This document shows, one piece after another, positions 1 to 6,285 of a stretch of DNA of 22,824 bases (positions are counted from its first letter, which is position 1; each line of letters starts with the position of its first letter). The translations under genes were made by a program, and so were the position numbers. The notes below the pieces were generated by a model that ran no database searches, was not told the origin of the DNA, and worked only from the letters and a program-made list of their open reading frames with translations. This DNA comes from Verrucomicrobiota bacterium (GTDB lineage Bacteria > Verrucomicrobiota > Verrucomicrobiia > Opitutales > Opitutaceae): positions 1-22,824 of the forward strand of contig JAFAAS010000059.1 of assembly GCA_023426435.1 (NCBI GenBank). The letters run 5' to 3'.

Positions 1-1074
1 CAGCACGCGGGTGGCGGCGCCGGGGGAGCCTTCCCACACCGGACGAGACAGAAAGATCGCCATGAATGCGAACATGACGCCGATGCGCCACCACGTTTCC
101 GAGGGACGCCAGCGCGCGAGAAGAAAAACGCACTGAACCGTGAGCGAAAGAACGCAGGCGGCGGTGGCCCAGTCGAGGGGCCAGACCACTTCTTCAAAGA
201 GAGCGGCGATGCTTTCGACCCACTTTTCGGCGAGTCCGGCAAAGGGAGGAGCGAAGTTGTTGAAGCCTGCGCCGGTGGACGGAGTGAACTTGGTGCGAAG
301 ATAGAAAAGCCATGCGGCGAGCGGCGCGGCAACGACGAGAAGGAGCGCGGCGCGTTTGATCCAGGTGCGCGGACGGCGCGGATCGCCGCCGGAGAAAGCG
401 ACGGTGGCGAGCACGCTGGTTTCGCGCGTGAGGGTGGCGAGCGAAAGCACGACGGCGGCACTGAGATTTCGACGTCGTTCCAGTGCGAGAACGGCGACAA
501 CGATCAGGAGCAGGCTCGGCACGTCGACGAGGGAATGCCGGACGCTCATGCACATGCCGTGAGAGAACATGAACGTGGACCAGCGGAAGAAGCTGTCCCA
601 ACTCGTCAGCGGAAACCAACGCCGCAGGAGCCAAGCCAGCGCGAGCCACGCGGCGACGTTCAAGAACGGAAAGACCTCGACAATCCATTCCGGCTGGCCG
701 GCGCCGAAAGCCCACGCGGTCCAACTCAGCAGGATCCGCCGCGCGCGATAGGGAAGATTGTCGATTGCGGTGGGCAGTTCGGGATCGTTGAGCAGCGGCG
801 AGAGGGCGATCTGGACGTAATAAGCGCCGTCGTAGCCGTAGCTGTGACGATAAGTGTGGTGGGGGACCTCGCGTAGTTTCGAAATGGCGACCGCTTCGGT
901 GCGATCGCCGATGGAAAGCATGCTGGTGAGCCCCGTGCTGCGATCGTAGAAACCGGCGACAAACCAGCCGAATAGCAGCACGGTGGCGATTGCGGCCAGA
1001 AGGATGACGCGAGCTTTCCAAGGGAACGCTGTCGCCGGGCGAGACGACCGAGAAATGTCCGGAGCGGGACTCAT
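1..1074 (-). CDS. polytopic membrane protein, GT-C-like, C-terminus cut by window edge
   Basis: The minus strand is open without a stop from an ATG at 1074 to the window edge, giving 358 codons of a protein that continues beyond position 1. The translation has a short cytoplasmic-looking N-terminus, a first membrane segment at about residues 21-43, a motif YGYDGAYYVQIAL at about 79-91, and several further hydrophobic segments (about 133-145, 183-199, 240-255, 296-310, 335-345). A large acidic and aromatic first loop followed by many membrane spans is the general plan of GT-C glycosyltransferases and related cell-surface glycopolymer proteins. The GYDG motif recalls the AZOBR_p60025-type family, but that is from memory. 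No Shine-Dalgarno is visible. The gene is divergent from the membrane-protein gene at 1353, which suggests related envelope-glycan roles. Substrate is unknown. Confidence 0.75.
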   Translation of the reverse strand, partial: MSPAPDISRSSRPATAFPWKARVILLAAIATVLLFGWFVAGFYDRSTGLTSMLSIGDRTEAVAISKLREVPHHTYRHSYGYDGAYYVQIALSPLLNDPELPTAIDNLPYRARRILLSWTAWAFGAGQPEWIVEVFPFLNVAAWLALAWLLRRWFPLTSWDSFFRWSTFMFSHGMCMSVRHSLVDVPSLLLIVVAVLALERRRNLSAAVVLSLATLTRETSVLATVAFSGGDPRRPRTWIKRAALLLVVAAPLAAWLFYLRTKFTPSTGAGFNNFAPPFAGLAEKWVESIAALFEEVVWPLDWATAACVLSLTVQCVFLLARWRPSETWWRIGVMFAFMAIFLSRPVWEGSPGAATRVL

Positions 1075-1352
1075 GCAACGTGGAGGAGCCGCCAACGACA
1101 CGCGCACGCGATACGAGAGGGGAAAAATGGATACGCGGAAGAGAGCGGCTGAAGCGGCATGAAAACTCGAGACGGTCGATCGCAGATGCCGGCGCGCGAG
1201 AACGATCCGAGGGCCGGAGGGGCCATGACAGGTTGGCGGATTCTCGAGTCAAATCCCAACTGCGAAACGGCAGGAGCTCGAGCTGCCGACCATGGAGAGG
1301 ATGGAGGATATTTTGTTGTGTCCGCGATTGCGACGGTGCGGATTCGGAGAGC

Positions 1353-2897
1353 GTGTTTTCCCAACCCATCGACACCAAAAATGTGGGCGCAGGTGCGACC
1401 GAACTCCCCGCGCGCGGCGCGCTGGAAGCTTGGGGGGACCGGTGGTGGCGATGGGCGGTGCTGGCGTTGTTGATCGGTTACGGCGCGTTTCTCGCGGTTT
1501 ATTTCGTGCCGGTGGCGAGCGGGTCGGATTCGTCGGGATATTTGAATTTTGCGGATCTCTTGTTGCGCGGTCGTTTGATCGACGATGCGCGTCCGATCCT
1601 CGGATGGCGGAGCGATTCGCCCTTCGCCACGGTGCCGTTGGGTTTCTTGATGGAGCAAGGAACCGGACGCTTTGTGCCGACGTATCCCTCGGGAATGCCG
1701 CTGCATTTTGCGGCGGCGGAGTTGGTGGTGGGGCGGGTTGCCGGGATGTATCTGGTGGGAGTCGGCGGCGCGCTGGCGGCGGTGCTGCTTTGCTATCTGG
1801 TGGGACGCGAACTCGGCCTGTCGCGGGGGCTTGCGGGAGTGAGTGCGGCGATGCTGGCGTGGAATCCGGTGTTTTTATTCGTGGCGATCCAGCCGTTGAG
1901 CGACGTGCTGGCGACGACGTGGTGTCTGGCGGCGGCGTGGGGCGTGCTGCGGTCGCGGCGTGGCACGGGCTGGGCGCTGTTTGCGGGTGGGGCGGCGGCG
2001 ATGGCGGTTTTGGTGCGGCCGACGAATATTCTGATCTTTCCGGCGTTGCTGGTGTGGATGCCGAGTTGGCGGGCGTTGGGGTGTTTTGTCGTGGGAGGTC
2101 TGCCCGGCGCCGGATGGATGGCGTGGTATCAAAACGCGTTGTATGGATCGCCCCTGACGTCCGGCTACGGCGACGTGCGGAGTATTTTCGGATGGGCCAA
2201 CCTGGGTCCGACGACGGAGCACTATGCGAAGTGGCTGCCGCGTTTTGTCCCGATTGTTTGGATACTTTCCGCGGTGGCGTTGGTGAGAACCCTGCGGACG
2301 GACGGACGGACGGCGGTGGCGTTATCGCTGTGGTTTGGGGCGATTGCGGTGTTCTATGTTTTCTACGATGTCACGCAGGAAGCCTGGTGGTGCTTGCGCT
2401 TCCTCCTGCCGGCGATGCCGGCGTTGATTTTGGGTGGCGCGCTTGGGATCGAGGTGTTGCGGCGGCGGTTGGAAGGGCGGGCGGTGCAAGTCTGGCGGAT
2501 GGGTGTTCTGGCGCTGGCGATTTGGGCGGCGGTGTTGGGTTGGCACTGGTCGGGCCAAGTGAACGCGCTTCAACCGTCGCGGGCGGAACGACCGTATCGA
2601 GAAATTGCGACATGGATCGACGAGCATCTGCCGCCGAACGCGGCGATCGCCTGCCTGTATGCGAGTGGCGCCGTGCACTATTATACGCGGTGTGCCGTGC
2701 TGAGGTGGGATATGATCGAGCGGGCCGAGTTCGAGGAGTTTGCGGGCCGAGTGGATCTGAATGCACAGCCCGTGTATGCGCTGCTGTTCCGCGAAGAGGA
2801 GCGGCAGGCGTTCGAGGAGCGTTTGCCGGGCCGGTGGGAGAAGCTTCACGAAAACGCACGCGCGGGGGTGTGGCGGTTTCTGGAGCCGGCGAATTGA
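1353..2897 (+). CDS. polytopic membrane protein, probable GT39/ArnT-like glycosyltransferase
   Basis: A 514-residue protein with about ten hydrophobic segments. The first (about 33-53) is followed by a loop bearing GSDSSGYLNFADLL (57-70), comparable to the acidic loop near the catalytic site of GT39/ArnT-type lipid-carrier-dependent glycosyltransferases. A soluble C-terminal tail (about 415-514) follows the last membrane span. The frame is open upstream to a GTG at 1080, but the translation before 1353 is Arg-rich and uncharacteristic. I therefore chose GTG 1353, which has a weak GGAG three bases upstream; GTG 1383 is an alternative. The gene is divergent from the membrane protein ending at 1074. 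A run of four CGGA units lies inside the gene at 2295-2313. The donor and acceptor cannot be read from sequence. Being a real membrane protein is near certain; the glycosyltransferase label is an inference from architecture. Confidence 0.75.
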   Translation: MFSQPIDTKNVGAGATELPARGALEAWGDRWWRWAVLALLIGYGAFLAVYFVPVASGSDSSGYLNFADLLLRGRLIDDARPILGWRSDSPFATVPLGFLMEQGTGRFVPTYPSGMPLHFAAAELVVGRVAGMYLVGVGGALAAVLLCYLVGRELGLSRGLAGVSAAMLAWNPVFLFVAIQPLSDVLATTWCLAAAWGVLRSRRGTGWALFAGGAAAMAVLVRPTNILIFPALLVWMPSWRALGCFVVGGLPGAGWMAWYQNALYGSPLTSGYGDVRSIFGWANLGPTTEHYAKWLPRFVPIVWILSAVALVRTLRTDGRTAVALSLWFGAIAVFYVFYDVTQEAWWCLRFLLPAMPALILGGALGIEVLRRRLEGRAVQVWRMGVLALAIWAAVLGWHWSGQVNALQPSRAERPYREIATWIDEHLPPNAAIACLYASGAVHYYTRCAVLRWDMIERAEFEEFAGRVDLNAQPVYALLFREEERQAFEERLPGRWEKLHENARAGVWRFLEPAN

Positions 2898-2925
2898 GAG
2901 GTCGCGGCGGTTTTGTGAGGCGCGT

Positions 2926-3651
2926 TCAGAGAACGCCCGCTTCGCGGAAGCTGTAGTAGCCGCGGCCGGTGGGATCGGCGGTGGGGCGGCCGACGATGAC
3001 GTGGTCGAGGAGATCGATTTCGACGGCGCGGGCGGCGTCGCGGAGGATGCGCGTGAGCTGGATGTCGGCGGCGCTCGGCGCGGGATCGCCGCTCGGATGG
3101 TTGTGCGCGCAGATGACGGCGGTGGAAGATTCGCGAATGGCGGCGCGGAACACTTCGCGAGGATGCGCGAGCGCGGCGGTGGCGGTGCCGGAGCTGACTT
3201 CGACGCGGCGAAGGAGACGATTTTTGCGGTTCAGGCAGAGCACCCAGAATTTTTCGACCTCGAGACCTTGGGCGACGGGCTGGAGGTGGGCGGCGACGAG
3301 ATCGGAGCGATTGAGGAGGGGAGATTCGCCGGATTGCTGGCCGACGACGCGTCGCGCGACCTCCATGACGGTGAGGAGTTGGAGGGACTTTATGCGGCCG
3401 ATGCCTTTCAGGCGGCGAAAGTCTTTTTCCTTCCATGAGATGAGTCCGGCGAGTGAGCCGGCTTCGGCGATCAGACGCGTGGCGAGCGTGAGGACATCAT
3501 GTCCGCGCGTGCCGCTGCGGAGGAGCATGGCGAGGAGTTCGCTGTCGCTGAGGGCTGCGGCACCGAGGCGCTGGAGGCGTTCCTGGGGGCGGTCGCCGGC
3601 GGCGGTTTCGCGCAGGCGGTTGCCGACGGGGTATTCCGGCAGGCTGGACAC
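2926..3651 (-). CDS. radC: RadC family JAB/JAMM-domain protein (UPF0758)
   Basis: Despite the historical name, the biochemical role of RadC is unsettled; the family carries a JAMM metalloprotease-like domain. Numbered from GTG 3651, the N-terminal part (about 14-105) has the RadC signature ERLQRLGAAALSDSELLAMLL and a helix-hairpin-helix-like LKGIGRIKS. The C-terminal part has the JAMM motif HNHPSGD (185-189 for the core) followed by SAADIQLT, giving two His and one Asp as likely zinc ligands, with an upstream Glu in LEVEKFW. The frame also extends to a TTG at 3687 (253 residues). I prefer GTG 3651 (241 residues) because it matches the usual distance from start to the ERL motif; neither start has a clear Shine-Dalgarno. 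It sits head to head with the ThuA-domain gene at 3697, and 28 bases separate its stop from the stop of the membrane protein ending at 2897. Confidence 0.9.
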   Translation of the reverse strand: MSSLPEYPVGNRLRETAAGDRPQERLQRLGAAALSDSELLAMLLRSGTRGHDVLTLATRLIAEAGSLAGLISWKEKDFRRLKGIGRIKSLQLLTVMEVARRVVGQQSGESPLLNRSDLVAAHLQPVAQGLEVEKFWVLCLNRKNRLLRRVEVSSGTATAALAHPREVFRAAIRESSTAVICAHNHPSGDPAPSAADIQLTRILRDAARAVEIDLLDHVIVGRPTADPTGRGYYSFREAGVL

Positions 3652-3696
3652 GAGATTTTTTTTGGACAGTCGCGGCGGCGATGCCAATCTCTGGCT

Positions 3697-4440
3697 ATGT
3701 CATCTCTTCGTGTCGTGGTGTGGGGCGAGAATGTGCATGAACAGCAGAGTGCGGCGGTCGCGGCGATTTATCCGCGCGGCATGCATGAGGCGATTGCGGA
3801 CGGGTTGCGGGAGTTGTTGCCCGGCGGAGCGCAGGTGACGACGGCGACGTTGCAGGAGCCGGATCATGGGTTGAGCGAAGAGCGGTTGGCGGAGACGGAC
3901 GTGTTGACCTGGTGGGGGCACAAGGCGCATCGCGAGGTGCGCGACGAGATCGTGGATCGCGTGCAGAAGCGCGTGCTCGAAGGGATGGGACTGATCGTGC
4001 TGCACTCGGGCCACTATGCGAAGATCTTCAAGCGGATGCTGGGGACGTCGTGTTCGTTGACGTGGCGCGAGGCGGGCGAGCGCGAGCGGATCTGGGTGTG
4101 CAATCCCGGGCATCCGATCGCGCGCGGAATCGACAAGCAGTTCGAGCTGCCGCACGAGGAGATGTATGGGGAACCGTTTGGAATTCCGCCGCCGGAGGAG
4201 CAGGTGTTTATTTCGTGGTTCGAGGGCGGGGAGGTGTTTCGCAGCGGGTGCTGCTGGCGGCGGGGGAATGGGAAGATTTTTTATTTCCGGCCGGGGCATG
4301 AAACGTATCCGACTTATCACGACGCGAACGTGAAGCGCGTGATCGCGAATGCGGTGGAATGGGCGCGGCCGGAGGGGAAGTGGGTGGATACGCCGACGAA
4401 TGTGAAGGAGCCGCGGGAGCGGATTGGGCGGGGCGAGTGA
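3697..4440 (+). CDS. ThuA-domain protein (trehalose utilisation-like, class I amidotransferase fold)
   Basis: A 247-residue protein that opens with MSSLRVVVWGENVHEQ, the characteristic start of ThuA-family proteins. Other conserved stretches are LTWWGHKAH (70-78), VLHSGHYAKIF (101-111), LPHEEMYGEPF (151-161) and RPGHETYPTYHD (198-209), rich in the His, Glu and Tyr residues typical of the family. ThuA was named from trehalose catabolism in rhizobia; the fold resembles class I glutamine amidotransferases and the exact reaction is not established. There is no signal peptide. No sugar transporter or other catabolic gene is adjacent, so the pathway here cannot be inferred from context. The ATG at 3697 fits the family start, though no Shine-Dalgarno is evident. 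The short spacer to divergent radC leaves little room for two separate promoters. Confidence 0.87.
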   Translation: MSSLRVVVWGENVHEQQSAAVAAIYPRGMHEAIADGLRELLPGGAQVTTATLQEPDHGLSEERLAETDVLTWWGHKAHREVRDEIVDRVQKRVLEGMGLIVLHSGHYAKIFKRMLGTSCSLTWREAGERERIWVCNPGHPIARGIDKQFELPHEEMYGEPFGIPPPEEQVFISWFEGGEVFRSGCCWRRGNGKIFYFRPGHETYPTYHDANVKRVIANAVEWARPEGKWVDTPTNVKEPRERIGRGE

Positions 4441-4463
4441 GGGGCGGGGGTTAGGCGTTCTCC

Positions 4464-4616
4464 AGCCCGACGGGGACGTCGGGCTCCACCTATAGCACAT
4501 TAAATAATGTCATAGCCGTTGGCCGAATCGGAAAAACCGATTTGAACCACGAAGGCACCGAGCACACAGAGGAATACCCCGGGATCTCTCCGTGCCTTCT
4601 GTGCCTCTGTGGTTCA
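4464..4616. repeat. cluster of four consecutive hairpins, including dispersed-repeat copies
   Basis: The spacer between the convergent ends of the ThuA gene and the 4646-5131 gene holds four palindromes in a row. 4464-4485 has a perfect 9-bp stem AGCCCGACG with loop GGGA, followed by CTCCACCTA. 4497-4510 is ACATT-AAAT-AATGT. 4526-4542 is AATCGG-AAAAA-CCGATT. 4543-4616 is a longer inverted repeat bounded by TGAACCAC and GTGGTTCA, with related inner text (GAAGGCAC / GTGCCTTC). The first is one copy of a family also seen near 9930 and 12498. The last resembles the dispersed sequence at 9846. They may act as two-way terminators for the convergent genes. Confidence 0.75.
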
Positions 4617-4645
4617 CCTGAAGGGCTACAGTTTCTCTGAAAGCT

Positions 4646-5131
4646 CTAGGTGGCGCGGGAGCCAGCTTCTTCTTTGGCGATGGTTTGGATGTAGGCTTGG
4701 AACTCGGGATCTTCGCCCTGGAGGAGTTCGGGGAGCAGTTCGCGGAAGTCGGGGCGGGCGCACCATTCGCGCATGTAGTCGACCCAGGTTTGCCAAAGGC
4801 GGGCGGCCTGGCGGCTCATGCGATCTTCGTAAACCAGGATGTAGGCGCGCTCGAAGATGGCGATGAGGAGCTCGAAGAGGATGTTGCGACGTTCGATCTG
4901 TTCCGGTGTGAGCGGTTGGTCGGGGCGCAATTGCGTGATCAGGCGCAAGTCGGCGTTTTCGATGACGAGGCGAAGGAATTTCGCGTAGTCGTCGGAAAGC
5001 TGGAGGTAAACTTCCTCGTCGTCGTTTTGGCGTTCCTTTTGTTGCTCGCGAAAGAAGACGTAGATGGCGAGCGGGAGGCCGATGATGGTGACCGCGTAGC
5101 TGAGAGCCTCGAGCCATTCCATCGTCGTCAT
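4646..5131 (-). CDS. hypothetical membrane-anchored protein, single N-terminal span
   Basis: A 161-residue protein I do not recognise at family level. Residues about 9-28 form one strongly hydrophobic segment (LSYAVTIIGLPLAIYVFF), followed by a charged helix-prone stretch (REQQKERQNDDEEVYLQ) and a soluble domain rich in Leu, Arg, Glu and Trp (about 45-155). There is no cleavage motif, so it is probably a membrane anchor with the bulk on the cytoplasmic side. The composition is clearly protein-like, and the opposite-strand reading is not. The start is ATG 5131; a second ATG three codons in is possible. It lies downstream of the isomerase gene but beyond a terminator at 5211-5237, so it is likely transcribed separately. 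Function unknown. Confidence 0.8.
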   Translation of the reverse strand: MTTMEWLEALSYAVTIIGLPLAIYVFFREQQKERQNDDEEVYLQLSDDYAKFLRLVIENADLRLITQLRPDQPLTPEQIERRNILFELLIAIFERAYILVYEDRMSRQAARLWQTWVDYMREWCARPDFRELLPELLQGEDPEFQAYIQTIAKEEAGSRAT

Positions 5132-5210
5132 GAAAGGTAGGGTGAACGCGCGGCGGAAAGCGTCAAATGGAGAGGTGGCAGGCGGTTAGGCGGCCGGGGG
5201 ATTTGAGCAC

Positions 5211-5237
5211 AAAAAGGGGCGGGTCGACGACCCGCCC
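5211..5237 (-). terminator. Rho-independent terminator of the mfd-isomerase operon
   Basis: 5217-5237 is a perfect 9-bp palindrome (GGGCGGGTC, loop GAC, GACCCGCCC). Read on the minus strand it is followed directly by C and then five T (complement of 5211-5216). It lies about 50 bases past the stop codon of the isomerase gene, in the right orientation to end mfd-isomerase transcripts. Confidence 0.7.
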
Positions 5238-5245
5238 GGTTGCTT

Positions 5246-5265
5246 GCGCGGTGAGGGCACCGCGC
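5246..5265. repeat. hairpin next to the terminator
   Basis: A perfect 8-bp stem GCGCGGTG with loop AGGG and arm CACCGCGC, between the isomerase stop codon and the terminator hairpin. The pair of adjacent GC-rich hairpins looks like a repeat unit rather than a simple terminator. The second one has no T-run of its own. Confidence 0.6.
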
Positions 5266-5289
5266 CTCCATCGGAGAGGAGATGGAGGA

Positions 5290-6285
5290 TTAGTAGTGTT
5301 TGACGTAGCCGTTGCGGCGGAGGCGCTCGAGCCAGTGTTCCTGGCTGTTGCGGGTCATCTGCTGGATGAGGACGCGTTCGATTTCGTCGCGAACCTGGTC
5401 GATGGGCTGGATGCCGGCGTATTTGCGGTCCTCGGCGTAGAGGATGAAGCAGCCTTCGGGGAGGATGATGGCGTCGGTGAATTCGCCTTTGTCCAAGTTG
5501 AAGAGCGGCTCGCTGAACTCGGGTTTGAGGTCGGAGCGTTTTTGCCAGCCCCAATCGCCGCCTTTGGCGCGGCGGGAATCCTGGCTGTATTCGCGGGCGA
5601 GGTCTTCGAATTTCTCGCCGGCTTTCAGGCGGGCGAAGACGAGGTTGGCCTTGGCTTGGAGATCGGCGTCGGTTTCGCCGTCGGCGCGGGTGAATTGGAT
5701 GAGGCGCAGGTGAACGCCGTCTTCCTGGTAGAAGCGGTCTTTGTTCTCGCGGTAGAAGGTTTCGATGCGGACGGGGCTGACGATGCTCTGCGACTTCCGC
5801 TGCTGTTGCCGCATGTATTGGTAGATGATGTCTTCTTCGACCTCCTTGCGGTATTCGCGGAGCGTGGTGCCGCGGGCGTGGAGGTAGGCGAGGAACTTGG
5901 AGCGATCGTTGTCGAACTCCTCGCTCTGGATATCGGCGAGGCGGTTGTCGACGAAGCTGGCGGGGATCTGCTTTTTCTCGTCCTTGCGGAACTCCTTCAC
6001 GATGAGGACGCGATCGATGAGGCTTTGGATGACCTCGTCCTGGAGTTGTTCGAGTTTCTCGTTGAACTCGCGCTCGCTGCGGGCGTCGCGTTGGAGCTGG
6101 GCGATGAGCGGAGCGATTTCGCGGCGAACGTCGTCGACGGTGATGACCTTGTCCTCGGCGATGGCGGCGATGCCGTTGGCGAAGCGGAGGTTGAGGTTAT
6201 CGTCGGAAGTTTGGTTCTGACCGAAGGCGACGGAGGCGAGGCCGAGAGTGAGAGCGGTAAAGCGGCAGAAACGACCAATCGTCAT
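5290..6285 (-). CDS. SurA/PpiC-type peptidyl-prolyl cis-trans isomerase, secreted
   Basis: A 331-residue protein with a signal peptide at residues 1-22 (MTIGRFCRFTALTLGLASVAFG), so it probably acts in the periplasm. Residues about 31-185 form a helical SurA-N-like chaperone region beginning FANGIAAIAEDKVITVDDVRREI, with a charged QDEVIQSLIDRVLIVKEF helix. Residues about 191-286 are one parvulin (PpiC/rotamase) domain with VHLRLIQFTR, AREYSQDSRRAKGGDWGW and FSEPLFNLDKGE. E. coli SurA has two parvulin domains; this one has one. Proteins of this class help fold outer-membrane proteins. The open frame extends upstream, but ATG 6285 is chosen because the signal peptide begins there and the codon overlaps the mfd stop as ATGA. 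That overlap implies translational coupling to mfd. The stop lies about 50 bases before a terminator. Confidence 0.88.
   Translation of the reverse strand: MTIGRFCRFTALTLGLASVAFGQNQTSDDNLNLRFANGIAAIAEDKVITVDDVRREIAPLIAQLQRDARSEREFNEKLEQLQDEVIQSLIDRVLIVKEFRKDEKKQIPASFVDNRLADIQSEEFDNDRSKFLAYLHARGTTLREYRKEVEEDIIYQYMRQQQRKSQSIVSPVRIETFYRENKDRFYQEDGVHLRLIQFTRADGETDADLQAKANLVFARLKAGEKFEDLAREYSQDSRRAKGGDWGWQKRSDLKPEFSEPLFNLDKGEFTDAIILPEGCFILYAEDRKYAGIQPIDQVRDEIERVLIQQMTRNSQEHWLERLRRNGYVKHY

Noticed and set aside
1080..1352. N-terminal extension of the membrane protein starting at 1353, from GTG 1080.
   Set aside because: The extension is Arg-rich without family character and would fill the whole divergent spacer, leaving no promoter.
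194..1378. A 394-codon Arg/His/Ser-rich frame on the - strand at the left end.
   Set aside because: It is out of frame with the hydrophobic membrane protein on the same strand (1-1074), which has far better protein character.
4464..4616. A CRISPR array.
   Set aside because: The repeats are unlike one another and not regularly spaced; no cas gene is in the window.
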